From NCBI GenBank assembly GCA_021234155.1, contig JAJEKV010000176.1:472448-536447 (forward strand): a DNA stretch of 64,000 bases. Reading direction: 5' to 3'. The stretch is from Isoetes taiwanensis. Its lineage: Eukaryota; Streptophyta; Lycopodiopsida; Isoetales; Isoetaceae. Shown in pieces: positions 39,426 through 49,339 of this stretch. The notes under the pieces were generated by a model. That model had not been told where the DNA came from. It saw nothing but the letters and a program-made list of their open reading frames with translations, and made no database searches. Numbering within the stretch: the stretch's first letter is position 1; every line of letters starts with the position of its first letter. Position numbers and translations under genes: made by a program.

Positions 39426-39715
39426 GTGATTCCCGGGGAAAGAATAGCCTACATGTGATTCCGCGGTATGGAATAACATCACGAGTGATTCCGCGAGTTG
39501 AATCACGGCAATGTGATTCTACGGAATGGGCCGCACCATGGAACCCGACCTGATTCCACGGAAAGAATAGCCTAAATGTGATTCCACGGTATGGAATAAC
39601 ATGCGAGTGATTCCACGGAATTGAATCACGGTGTGTTCTGGAATGGGCGCACCATGGAGGTGATTCCACGGTTTGGAATCACCGTGGTGTGATTCCGCAT
39701 AGAGAATCGAGCATG
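39426..39715. repeat. GTGATTCC minisatellite with four-monomer higher-order unit
   Basis: Monomers of 28-30 bp start with GTGATTCC at about 39426, 39455, 39485, 39513, 39550, 39578, 39607, 39660 and 39689. Four successive types (GGGGAAAGAATAGCCTA; GGTATGGAATAACAT; GAGTTGAATCACGG; GGAATGGGC(C)GCACCATGG) recur in the same order about 124 bp later, giving two copies of a four-monomer higher-order unit. It ends in an A/T-rich TTCAAATTCAAA stretch. Confidence 0.85.
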
Positions 39716-39719
39716 CAAC

Positions 39720-40250
39720 TCAAATTCAAATTCAAAAGTTCCCGCTCAAAATCTTTCAAATTCAGATTCAAAAACTTCATGGGATCATATCACGGTGGTG
39801 GTAGAATTAAAACCAGCAAAGCTGGGAATTTTTCGATTCTTTGTACAATAGCAAGGTTGAAATCATGGGCCATTTTTTCCTCAGACGGGTAACCAAGCCA
39901 CCCTCCTGGGTCCAATCTCCACAGGGTAGATGAAATGTGCTTTTCCTTTCTTTGGGCCTTGATCAAATAACAGCAGCATGGCGGCAAATGTAAACCTTGT
40001 CATGTCGATTTCCCTCACGCCCAAACCATTTGGATGTGTCAATGACACGCAAGCGCCCGACAAGTTTAGAATGAAACATCACGAAATTAAGTAAAAATAG
40101 CATACATAACACTACAGGAATGATCTTTGAGGTTGCAAATGTCCAAGAAGAACCTCTTCACAAAAACAAATTGTGTATATCCCACAATCACGGGTGTTCT
40201 CTTTCTTTGAGGGCACATTCAAAGGGGACACAAGGGGGCATTGTGAAGGC
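39720..40250. other. No recognisable gene
   Basis: Starts with a short AAATTCA-type simple run (39720-39775). The remaining frames have no recognisable domain. Confidence 0.45.
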
Positions 40251-40258
40251 TTGTGGAT

Positions 40259-41870
40259 TCAAAATTCCATCTCTTCATAATATGCGCTATGAAGGCGAGG
40301 GCCAAACATAGCAATCGGGGAAGGCAAATTGATCTCATAGGCTGCAAAAATTGATCTTACATGGTCGAAAGATCTTAAGTTGGAGTGCATGGCGCCATTG
40401 AATCCGTGATGACACCCACGGGGGCACGGGGTTTGAAGCCTCCTGGCCTCTTTCGTTGGATACCAATATAAACAGGCTCCAAGTGGATTTCTTTGCCAAA
40501 ACAAGTTTATGAAATCCAATGGCCTACACCATTAACTTTCGAAATCAATTGTATACCGCTCATCTTTGGGAAGTAGTAGAAACCAGGCATTTTGCATCCG
40601 CCAATTACACTTTGCTAAAGGTTTGGGTGGGATTAGATTCTTGAAAATTTCATAGGCACTGGTGACCCTCCAAAGAGTTTTGCAAGAAGAGGCCAAGGTC
40701 AGGGATGGATGAAAACATCTTTGGCACCTCTTATGCGGGGATGGCATGAATTAAGGCTTCTGTGAAGGGCATTCTGATAAGTGAATGATATTGTCAAACC
40801 AAGCTTAAAAATCAGCTTTGAACTTACGGAAGATAGGCACCAACGCATTCCTCGTTGATTCTTGATCCACATCGTCTTCTACAGAGACCGCATCATGAAA
40901 ACACAGGCAAAATTGGCATAGATCCGAAATTCGATCTTTGTAGATTTTTCCCTACTCAATTCTTGTCGGCTGCCATTGTTAGTGGATACTTGAATGTAAA
41001 ATTACAGGTCAATTCCACGAAACAAGGCACATTTGGTAAGCAAAACAGAATCAAAAATGTGGCCTCAGTCTATGCATCATGGGAATCTCAATAATTGTCC
41101 CCTCCTCTTCCGACAGTAGGGAATTGGGAAGAAGGCTTTGTTTGAATAGCATGTATGAGACCACGAATGTAGCTGGGCGTCTCAAAAACAATGTGATTAG
41201 GAGCTATGCAATCTTGTTTTATTTGCACCCCTTTTTTCTGGGTGTTTTTGGAAGCTTCACACAGGGACCAAGGGAGCTTGCATAGTCTTTTGGGAGGGGA
41301 TGGAAATTTCCCCTCGGGCTTATGCGACTTCCATCTTGAAATCATCTCGATGCGACTGTTCACGCTCTCTAGCCAAAGGCCGATGTCGGCCCTCAACTCT
41401 TCACCCGGTAACATTGAACCTTCTAGCAATGTTATTTTCTTATTGCTGCCCTCTTACGTTTCCTCCAAACTCTCCTCCACCATCCGCCTTATCTCCACTG
41501 GCGCATGACCCAAAGCGGCCTTGTTTTTGGGTTGAGAATCCCATGCTCTATTTGCTCCTACGCCATGGCCGACCCCACGCTTTGGCCCTTGCCAAAATCC
41601 GTCTCGATTGTGTTGCCCGAGGTAATCCTCATCTACACTCATTTGCGGCTTCACCAATTCAAAATCCCTCTTCTTCTTAGCTTTCGGGGGCATTGGGTTT
41701 CCTTCCCAATTCTTTGGCGACTTGTAATCCGCCCATGTTGTGCTTGGCTAATCGTGGATTTCCAAATCCCACTTCTTGGAGTAACCGATCACAGGTTGTC
41801 AATTGGCGATTACCACCGAGCCATCACCCGTGAGATCCAATTTCCGGTTAGGAATATACGCCATGTTTAG
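40259..41870 (-). pseudogene. Unrecognised decayed ORF, minus strand
   Basis: Minus-strand frames at 41693-41454 (79 codons), 41429-41088 (113), 40747-40532 (71) and 40519-40259 (86) follow one another and share a similar style: charged, Trp- and Pro-containing (PPKAKKKRDFEL, ELRADIGLWLESVNSRIEM, KNLIPPKPLAKCNWRMQNAW, FINLFWQRNPLGACLYWYP). The first two would join with a single stop between them. I suspect a retroelement ORF (LINE ORF1 or Gag type) but cannot place a domain. Plus-strand frames over the same DNA are less coherent. Confidence 0.3.
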
Positions 41871-41879
41871 GGATTCTCG

Positions 41880-42670
41880 AGGAGGCGTTTTCTATGGCGG
41901 CATTGATAAATCCACTTAGCACTCTATCCGGCTTCAGCTTTCATTGCAATCAACATCCTCTTGAGGCGAAACAGACCTTTCAAGGGCATCCGCAACCCCC
42001 AAATATTTGGGAAAAACGAGAAGCTTGAGCAATGAGCTTAGCAGAGCGAGAATCCGAAAGAATCAGGTTATGGCTCCAAACCCGCCTTCTTGTTGTCCCC
42101 AAACCATGATGCAAAAAGCCTTACCGGGAGGGGAGTCCACCTCCAGAATCAATAGGCTCTTACCAAGGGATTGTTCATTGTGGAACACAAAGGCCGAATT
42201 TACACATGGGATTCAACACTCGAAGTTCTCGCCGCAGGTTTCAAGACTTTCCACCATCCGAAAGCAGTTGAGGCGGCAAAAACACAAGAACAGGCGCTTT
42301 AGAAGGAACGCTGGCCGGAAGAACGGAGCTTTGAACGGAGCTGCGGAGAAATCGTATGTTGGACGCTAGCGTAAAGGGGCCCAGAATGAACCCTGCGAGA
42401 AAAGCGAATGTTTCGAAAGATAGAAAGAGAAATTTCCGGGTGATTCCTTCGGATGAAAGGATAAAGAAATGCAAGGGCTTGACGTGGAGGACGATGATAC
42501 GCGGAGCCGGCTTCAATCATGACATTGTCAGGGTACCGTGTACGGTCATAATTATGAGTCGCCAGAATTCAAAATATCCCAAGGACATAATTAAAATAGC
42601 CAAAATATCCACGACAAATCGAGCGGTTAGGATGCGTCACGACAAATTGAGCGATCAGGATGCGTCACCC
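41880..42670. other. No recognisable gene
   Basis: Basic-residue-rich frames at 42007-42369 and 42356-42712 (+) overlap and are opposed by minus frames; neither shows a known domain, and the second runs into the satellite. Left unannotated. Confidence 0.4.
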
Positions 42671-42677
42671 ATTTGCA

Positions 42678-43260
42678 GTGATTCCGTCGAATGGAAAATC
42701 AAAAAACTGTGATTCCGTCCCCCGGAATCTTCATGTCGTGATTCCACGGAGTTGAATATCACAGAATGTGATTCCATCTTGCAGAATCGCGTTGACGTGA
42801 TTCCTTCTGTTGGAATCAGAATTTGGTGATTCCGCGGTGCGGTATCCTACGGTTGTGATTCTGTCGAATGGAAAATCAAAAACTATGATTCGGGTCCCGG
42901 AATCTTCATGTCGTGATTCCACGGAGTTGAATATCATGGCATCGTGATTCCATCTTGGGAATCGCTACATGGCGTGATTCCTTACGTTGGAATCGAATTT
43001 TGGTATTCGCGTTGCGGTATCCTACGGTTGTGATTCTCACGAATGGGGAATCAAAAAGCGTGATTCCATCCACGCGGAATCTCTATGTGGTGATTCCATC
43101 TAGCAGAATCGCGTCAGGGTGATTCCTTCCAGTGGAATCAGGGTTTAGTGATTCCGCGGCGTGGTATCCTAAGGTCGTGATTCCTTCTAGTGGAATCAAG
43201 AGTTGTGATTCTATCCGGTTTTCTACGAAGGGTGATTCCGCGGGAAGGTTTCAAAACCGA
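42678..43260. repeat. GTGATTCC minisatellite with six-monomer higher-order unit (about 176 bp)
   Basis: About 20 monomers of 27-31 bp start with GTGATTC at 42678, 42709, 42738, 42768, 42797, 42826, 42855 and so on to 43232. Most contain a downstream GGAATC, forming a partial dyad. Six types recur in fixed order: A (GTCGAATGGAAAATCAAAA), B (CCCGGAATCTTCATG), C (CACGGAGTTGAATATCA), D (CATCTTGCAGAATCGC), E (CTTC..TTGGAATC), F (GCGG(T/C)G.GGTATCCTA). Copy one is 42678-42854, copy two 42855-43029, and copy three 43030-43176 lacks type C. A further E-like monomer follows. Confidence 0.92.
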
Positions 43261-43264
43261 CGGC

Positions 43265-44065
43265 CGGATAGACGGTGAAGCGGGCGGGGGATCGTAAGTC
43301 GCGACGCGTTGCGTTGTCGATTAATGCGATTCTGAAGTCAACGAGCGACCCCCGTTTCCGGGTCGCGTGATTTCGCGGCAGGAATATCTTATGGCGAATC
43401 ACAATAACCGGGTAAAAATATTTCGACGCCACAAGACATGCCAAATCACATTTGTGAACATGCAAGGAAGTACAATCATGACCACATGATTTACTTTTGA
43501 TAAAAAAAATCAGCGATTAGAAAAGAGTGCACTCTAGAAATACTATTCGATTATAATTTGCACGAATACAACCACCAAATCATAGGAAAACCATATGAAA
43601 AAACGTATAAAAACTTAAAAACAACCCCCTGTTATTATGCTAGATATTGACATAAGTTAGAGATGTAGTGCTTACAAGATGTTGATCAAGTATTTTATAG
43701 CATCTTTGTGCCAATCTTGCAATTATGGGACAAGCCAAATACACACATGCAATTGTTTCCAACCTTGAATGTGAACTAGATATTTATTACATGTGACAAC
43801 ATAGATAATGCCTGCAAATTATTCAATACATTGCTTATAAGGAATGTTATATTGTGAAATATGATGAATTCAACGCTCTATGTCATGAGATTTATTAGCA
43901 CTCTAACTGCAAGATGTCATATTTGATGTCCAAACAAGAAACCATGAGATTCTGCTTTAGCTTTGCCTCTAACTGATTTTTTGCAAACCAGGTAATTTAA
44001 CATGGTTGGGCTTCTCAGAAAACAACATGAAACATTTTGGGAACTATTTATTCATCTACATGCAT
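43265..44065. other. No recognisable gene
   Basis: After the satellite the sequence turns AT-rich and unstructured; no domain or ordered repeat. Confidence 0.5.
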
Positions 44066-44067
44066 CA

Positions 44068-44330
44068 ACAACTAATTCAAATTCTTAGATGTCCTATTAT
44101 ACGGGAAAAATCAATTCAAATTTTTAGATGTCATATTATAGGGGCAACTAATTTAAATTCTTTGATGTCATATTGTAGGAAAGAAGGCAGTTGTTGTTGA
44201 TGGTTATAATGGCAAGGGAAGCTTGCTAGCTTTTAATCATACATATTGTTGCTTATATGGGATATTGTTTAATCATACATATTGTTGCTTTTAATCGTAC
44301 ATATTGTTGTTTATATGGACATTTTTATCA
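44068..44330. repeat. Two short tandem repeats (38 bp x3; about 30-40 bp x3)
   Basis: ATTCAAATTCTTAGATGTC-like units recur at 44075, 44114 and 44151 (38 bp period). Then AATC(A/G)TACATATTGTTG(C/T)TT recurs three times between about 44235 and 44315. Both are small slippage arrays in AT-rich DNA. Confidence 0.75.
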
Positions 44331-44462
44331 TTATTGATTGGATGGATTCCTTTAGCCCTACAAGATAAAATTGCTTTTTTTTTTAGTCACAATATACCCA
44401 CCAAAACAAAACAAAACACTCCTTATTCACAATCTACCCACTGAAGCGAAACACTTGAAGAT

Positions 44463-44516
44463 GTCAACAATGAGAATATAACCGCAGTTATTATTACACT
44501 ATCTTCTCATTGTTGA
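44463..44516. repeat. Perfect 14 bp inverted repeat (hairpin)
   Basis: GTCAACAATGAGAA at 44463-44476 is exactly complementary to TTCTCATTGTTGAC at 44503-44516, with a 26 bp loop; the AAGAT bases next to the stem are partly conserved too. It lies just upstream of a Helitron-like end and could be a subterminal hairpin of that element or a tiny MITE relic. Confidence 0.7.
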
Positions 44517-44540
44517 CTTATCTTTTACAAGTTACAACTA

Positions 44541-44921
44541 ATCCCCAGCAATGTTGGGCACTATTACTATTAGATTATGATGATATGGCATAGAACCTAG
44601 ATGTGGACTTGATAATTTCACGGATCTTCCAGAATAGAATAGAATAGAATAGAATAGAATAGAATAGAATAGAATAGAATAGAATAGAATAGAATAGAAT
44701 AGAATAGAATAGCATGTAGACTTTCTCAAAGAGAATAGCACATGGTTTAGGCAAGTAGACACCTCGATGTTTGGAAGGATCCGCTTAGCACGTGGCAATC
44801 TTGAGACTGGGTGATTTTATTTCAATGAGATCGTGAAGTTAGATACCATTGTTTTTCGTGGTCTCAACTATATAATGTTTAAACCAACAACTTGCCCGGC
44901 AATGCTAGGCACCATTACTAG
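44541..44921 (+). mobile_element. Pair of Helitron-like 3' ends bracketing a microsatellite
   Basis: Plant Helitrons end in a small GC-rich hairpin about 10 bases before CTAG(T). CCCCAGCAATGTTGGG followed by ACTATTACTAT (44544-44570, CTAG decayed to CTAT) and GCCCGGCAATGCTAGGC followed by ACCATTACTAG (44894-44921) both fit, in the same orientation and 351 bp apart. Downstream of the second is T as expected. I cannot see a TC-type 5' end or a Rep/helicase gene, so these are non-autonomous termini or a nested pair. Confidence 0.5.
44631..44712. repeat. (AGAAT)16 pentanucleotide microsatellite
   Basis: Sixteen uninterrupted AGAAT units, without a single substitution. In such a decayed neighbourhood this indicates recent expansion. 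The Ile/Leu/Phe/Tyr-repeat frame on the minus strand is its translation and not a gene. Confidence 0.98.
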
Positions 44922-45083
44922 TATTATAAGGTTTTGAAATAAGTATGAATGCATCGCGCCCTAAATTTAGCGGTTGAGATTCAACATAAAAGTGGACGGA
45001 TGAGATAACCCACCATTTCTTTTGCCCTTTTCTGGCTCTAGTGATGGAGGAAGAGGTCGAATTTCTTTAGGAAGAGGCCACCA

Positions 45084-45191
45084 CGGCTGCATGAACCGAG
45101 AAGAATCTTTAGGTTTTAACGGTTGCATGAACCGAGCAGAAGCTTCAGGTCTTAATGGTTGCATGAACCGGGAAGAAGCTCCAGGTTTTAT
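45084..45191 (+). repeat. 36 bp tandem repeat in frame, 12-residue units
   Basis: Three units of exactly 36 bp encode GCMNREESLGFN, GCMNRAEASGLN and GCMNREEAPGF. They lie in a 70-codon frame (45022-45234) that begins SGSSDGGRGRISLGRGHH. Differences fall largely at variable positions while GCMNR, E and G are kept, which suggests past protein-level constraint or very recent amplification. I do not recognise the protein; it may be a captured exon. No start, splice sites or partner exons are evident. Confidence 0.4.
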
Positions 45192-45488
45192 TTACGGAAT
45201 TGCATGTGTTTTATCTGCGCTCCTTTTCCCCTAAAAACATGGCTTCCTCCAAAATCCAGCCTATTGAGTCAATTTGCGAAAGCCAGGTGGAGTCGATTGG
45301 CAATCTGCAAGCGGTCGCAGGTAGCTGGAGATCGGAAATCATGTAGATGGTCTGGGCAAAGTAGTACTATGCACCTAAAGTTTTGGCCTGTGAGTACGAT
45401 GTTAGCAACGATGTTCATTGTGATATTCACTTTATGAAAAATGTTTTTGGGCATTTTGCGTTTACAAGATCTGCCAGAGTTTTTTTTT

Positions 45489-45845
45489 TTTACGGAATTT
45501 GAACAAAATACTAGTTCGGGGATGTGGTTCACGACCAGCAAGTACTTAAAATGAAATAATGATGCTTTAAAAGCTTATGGCTGATAACCGGACTTGATAT
45601 CAATCAATCCGACCTTGTCGTTATAAGAAATTGAACCTTGGCCTTTGGCTTAAAAGACGAAACATCTAACCAAGGCACTAACCTTAGACTTATAAAAGGA
45701 TTATGTCTTTCTAAAAAGGAAAAGAAAAAGGGAATTTGCCTTTAAGGACTTTTCAAGAGACTATAAAAGAGCACACATACCAGCGCCTTAGTACTACTTC
45801 TCTTCCTCTCTTGATTTTCCCTTCTGCTTCCAACTCTCCATAGCC
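45489..45845 (+). mobile_element. LTR promoter fragment of the 61 kb chromovirus family
   Basis: This segment matches the reverse complement of about 61007-61447, from ACGGAATTTGAACAAAATAC through CTTTTCAAGAGACTATAAAA to CTCCATAGCC. The 61 kb copy is an LTR, so this is the U3 and start of R of a related LTR in plus orientation. The 61 kb copy has an extra internal duplication. Similarity stops after CTCCATAGCC: the remaining U5 differs, either from another subfamily or by truncation. It lies upstream of a same-strand L1. Confidence 0.75.
45762..45770 (+). promoter_or_regulatory. TATA box of the LTR fragment
   Basis: TATAAAAGA, preceded by AGAGAC and followed about 30 bp later by a C/T-rich initiator-like region (CTACTTCTCTTCCTCTC). 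The same TATAAAAGAGCACACATA string is conserved in the 61 kb LTR, which supports it as the family's core promoter. Transcription would run toward the L1. Confidence 0.6.
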
Positions 45846-45850
45846 ACCGT

Positions 45851-46056
45851 CGAACCCTAGCAAATCTGGCATTCTCTTGCAGAGATTAGCTTCGAAAGGT
45901 GAGCTTGATATTTGTTATTCTGCTCAATAGAGGTTTAGGATTTATGTCTTTGTCCCTCCTAGCAGACTATCGACCCTAGCAAATCTGGCATTCTCTTGCA
46001 GCGATTAGCTTCGAAAGGTGAGCTTGATATTCGTTATTCTGCTCAGCAGAGGTTTA
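45851..46056 (+). repeat. Tandem duplication of about 86 bp, 120 bp apart, with donor-like sites
   Basis: CGA(A)CCCTAGCAAATCTGGC ... CTTCGAAAGGTGAGCTTGAT ... TTCTGCTCA(A/G)(T/C)AGAGGTTTAG occurs at 45851-45937 and 45971-46056. Each copy contains AAAG|GTGAGC, a good plant splice-donor context, just downstream of the TATA module. This may be LTR U5 or 5' leader. The duplication includes the donor, so alternative leaders are conceivable. Confidence 0.6.
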
Positions 46057-46189
46057 GCACCCAAACAGGTGCCTAAGTGAATAGAAAGGGCAAAAATGGA
46101 GGTCCTGGCATTTGGTCTGATACAGTTTCCTTATATTGTAGGTATTATAAATCTTTATGGAGCAAGGTGCTGATGGTTTTGTTCAAACA

Positions 46190-49100
46190 ATTAAATGTCG
46201 GATATCTCTCGGAGCCAGCCGAAACTGCAATGGGTGAGCCGCAAATTTAGAACCATTTTGAGCGAAAATCGATTTAGCGAAATCTGTCAGAGGATGAGAA
46301 TAGATCGTGGAACTCATTGCTTGACAATGTTGGGTTTAATCTGATCCCGCCATCTAATGCCACCTTCTCCTGGTCAAACAAACAAAAGGGACAGGACAGA
46401 GTATATTGCTTACTAGATAGATTCTATATGGCCAATAGGTGCATGCTTTATGGATAGGTGCTTACGTGGAGGGGAGCTAGCCTTCTTCCACTCGGATCAT
46501 GTTCCTCAATGTTTGAAGCCGGAAAATATCCCCACTTGCAAAGGAAAAATGGTAATATTCCGTTCAAATTCAACACATCCCCGCTAGGGAAAGAGACATT
46601 ACATGAAGCCCTTTAGAACTTTTTGTCTCTTCCCTCCCTAACAGATGGTAACCCCTTCTAGTATGAAGGATTTGGTCGAGAAGTCCAAGCTTATAAAGGC
46701 TTGGGTTAAAAATTGGGGTAAGAACAGGGCTAAGGAGTTTAAAAGAGACAAAGAGGAGGTGTACAATCTGCTGAGATTGGTGAAGCAAGACTTACTAGCA
46801 GACCCGTATAATATTGCTAATCAAAATTTGGAGGAGGAAATAGAGGGAAAAGCCAAAGCAATTGAAGAGATAGAGGCTGGGGGGGCACAAAACTCGAAAA
46901 CCAAATGGTATGCTGAATTAGACCATGAAAATTCTAAATGTTTCTTCAGAATGGCAGGGGCAAGATTGGCAGAAAACAGCATCTTATCGGTCAAGGATAA
47001 TAACTCTAATGTACTAGAAGATCAGCAGGAAATCAGATCATTTATAAGGGCGATTTTGAAAAGCAATTTAAGGAAGACCCTCTGCCTAATTCATATCATC
47101 CGAGATTAGCCTCTTGGTTGAACAATGCGGATTGGGGGAGAGAGTTACCCGGGATGAAAATAGACTTCTACTCGTGTCGGGGAAGGATGAGATTTACAAG
47201 ACTCTATGTTCTCTAGCATGGGAAATCCCCGGCCCGGATGGCTTCCCGAAATTCTTTGTTGAATACGGGATGTCTGGGAAATGATTTTACCAGGCGGTAT
47301 GTAGAGAATGGGCCTCTCGTTCCTTGCACCGACACTAGCGGCCGGTTTTATCACCCTTGTTCCCAAGGTTTCTAGGCCTTTAAGCCTCGGGAATGGAGAC
47401 CCATTTCACTCCACCTAATACCATCTATAAAGTGATTATGAAGGCCATTGCTAATCGTCTAAAACCTATTTTTAACAGAGTCATTGGGCAGGAGCAATCG
47501 GCCTTCTTGCCGGGAGGTATATCTTTGGATAACTACCTTGCAAGAAAAAGAGGGTCTACATTGGTGTCAAGCTTCCAAACAAAATGTGTGCTGGTCAAGA
47601 TGGATTTTAGAAAGGCCTATGACTCCCTCGGATGGGATGCATTTGCGTGAGGTCATGAGTCGTTTGGGCTTTGATTCGGATTTTATTCACGGCTATGGGG
47701 ATGAATAGTCTTTGCATCCGCGCCGGTGCTAGTTAATGGGCAACCATCCCGGTTGTTTAACCTCAAGAAAGGCATAAGACAAGGCTATCCCCGGCTCCTT
47801 ACTGTTCCTCATTATGGCAACTGTTATCCGGGATGGTCCAACTAAAAGAGTCGAGGAAGGGAACCTAGAAGGACTTATCCTCCCCACGAAGATGCGGAAA
47901 AGTTAACAATTATGCAATACGCAGATGATACTTTTATGTTCCTCAGGTATGACGATAACAGCTTCCACTCGTTTCAAGAAATCCTTCTGTCTTTTGAGAT
48001 TATCTCTGGAATTGGCCTTAATGCAAACAAGTGTACAATGCTTTGGGCTTTGGAAAGTGATATTGATCCTCGTGCTAGGGGTCTGGGCTTTCCAGTTGTG
48101 GCAGCTGGAGGGATAGTAACACTCCTTGGTCTCCCTCTACCTCTCTCTGATGGTGTTAAGGGCCTCTGGACCCCTATAATAGACAAGCTTAGAAGGAAAG
48201 TGGGTCTCTGGTCTACTAAATCCCTAGCCACCTCGGGGCGTGTGACAGTGGCTAACTCAGTCCTAATGGCCTCCCATATCTATTATTCGTCAGTTATGGT
48301 TGCTCAAAAGGGGATATATAACCAAATGCAGGTTATCATCAGGAAATTCATTTGGGGAGGAATGGCCAAAGTGGCCTGGGATGAGCTCTGTCGTGATAAA
48401 AAAGACGGAGGGCTGGGATGCAAGGACCCTTTCTTACAAGCACAGGCTTTGGCAGCCAAATTTGTTTGGCAGGCATTACAAGGTGAGTCCTCTGAAGCAT
48501 CTCCCGCTTTAAAATTTATATCTTACTGGTTGAAGCAAGGCAAGCTCCTGCACAAACCTTCTCTCCCTAGAGATGAGCTGGGCTCCCTATACTTTGGCTT
48601 TAAGGTGGCCCCTGGCACGTCCTCAGGTATGAGAAAGATCCTCCAGGCATGGGGACATGTGCTCCATCTATTCACGCCCATGGACCCTCCTGAGAATGCA
48701 GGTGGATTTAGCTTATTCTGGAACATCAAGATTTGGGAGAGAAATGGTCTTCCTTTGGCTCTCTCACACCCTCGTATTTTCATCAAACGGAAGAGCTCTG
48801 GAATAACAATGCTGCAACACCTTTGGGTTAATGGTAAGTGGGTATGCTGGACCACATTCAAGGATAGAATCCAGGCTCCTGGAGAAGGAGACCGTAAAGT
48901 ACTGAAGGAAATCTTATGGAATGCTACCAATTTATCTGGTACCATGGGGCCTTGTGAGAAATGGCTACTTGATGGGCAAACACAGTATAGTGTGGCAAAG
49001 ATCTATAGCGCCATGTGCCAGGATCCCCTAAAAGCTGAGGAAAGACTAGGAGTGAGTAATTCAGTAGCTAAGAATGTTTTAGCGAACTCGTGGAAAACTA

Positions 49101-49336
49101 TCTGTTCCAGGAAGATCCAGTTCTTTAGATGGTTAGCTCTGCAAGGAGGACTCAGTACAAAAGAAAATCTGTGTAGCAAGGGTATTGTAAGGGATGATAA
49201 GTGTCCTCTTGGCTGTCTAGCTACAGAATCTACGGAGCATCTCTTCCTCTGCCCATATGTAGCGGAATTCTGGCAGTGGGTCTGCCCTATTATTGGGCTC
49301 ATGATAGATAACCTTAGGATAAGGCCCATTTCCACA
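46190..49336 (+). mobile_element. 5'-truncated L1-type LINE, ORF2 remnant
   Basis: In order: C-terminal end of an APE-type endonuclease (about 46308-46510), a helical linker, reverse transcriptase (about 47110-48250) and a zinc-finger tail (about 49200-49300), all on the plus strand, about 3.1 kb. ORF1 and most of the endonuclease are missing. The 3' UTR and poly-A tail are absent because a different sequence, probably an LTR, starts at about 49337. It is non-functional (stops and shifts between 46.4 and 47.9 kb). Confidence 0.88.
46308..47650 (+). pseudogene. LINE ORF2 N-terminal part: endonuclease end, linker, RT fingers/palm
   Basis: The endonuclease tail is read from TGG at 46308: LLDNVGFNLIPPSNATFSWS, then GQDRVYCLLDRFYMANRCML, then GASLLPLGS, matching the typical L1 order up to the S-D-H catalytic end, where the final SDH is lost to a frameshift. 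A linker frame follows at 46645-47109 (154 codons, WFRMAG-like 'KCFFRMAGARL' motif that in plant L1s precedes RT). RT motifs then appear: EWRPISL near 47392, NRLKPIFNRVIGQEQSAFLP, and VKMDFRKAYDSLGWD (first catalytic Asp) at 47590-47640. Stops and frameshifts at about 46453, 47107 and 47648 make it a pseudogene. Confidence 0.85.
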
Positions 49337-49339
49337 TGA
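47740..49339 (+). pseudogene. LINE ORF2 C-terminal part: RT active site, thumb, zf-RVT
   Basis: Text at about 47736-47800 carries NGQPSRLFNLKKGIRQG (RT motif). A single open frame of 475 codons runs from 47912. It starts MQYADDTFMF, holding the YADD catalytic box (47918-47929), followed by the SGIGLNANKC motif and the long thumb/connection typical of plant L1. At residues 431-447 it shows C...C, then H, then C (CPLGC, TEHLFLC), the zf-RVT zinc-binding tail. This half is far better preserved than the upstream half. The frame ends at TGA 49337-49339, four residues into sequence that probably belongs to an inserted LTR, so the tail is clipped. Confidence 0.88.

Noticed and set aside
42678-43260. 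CRISPR array (regular 29-30 bp spacing, partly palindromic repeats)
   Set aside because: There are no unique spacers: the whole monomer repeats and types recur in higher-order order. The setting is a plant nuclear genome with no cas genes.
44538-44798. 86-codon minus frame with YSILF repeats
   Set aside because: Translation of the (AGAAT)16 microsatellite.
47974-49335. Minus-strand frames of 85-140 codons under the LINE ORF2
   Set aside because: Shadows of the 475-codon RT/zf-RVT frame, which carries the YADD box and Cys/His tail.
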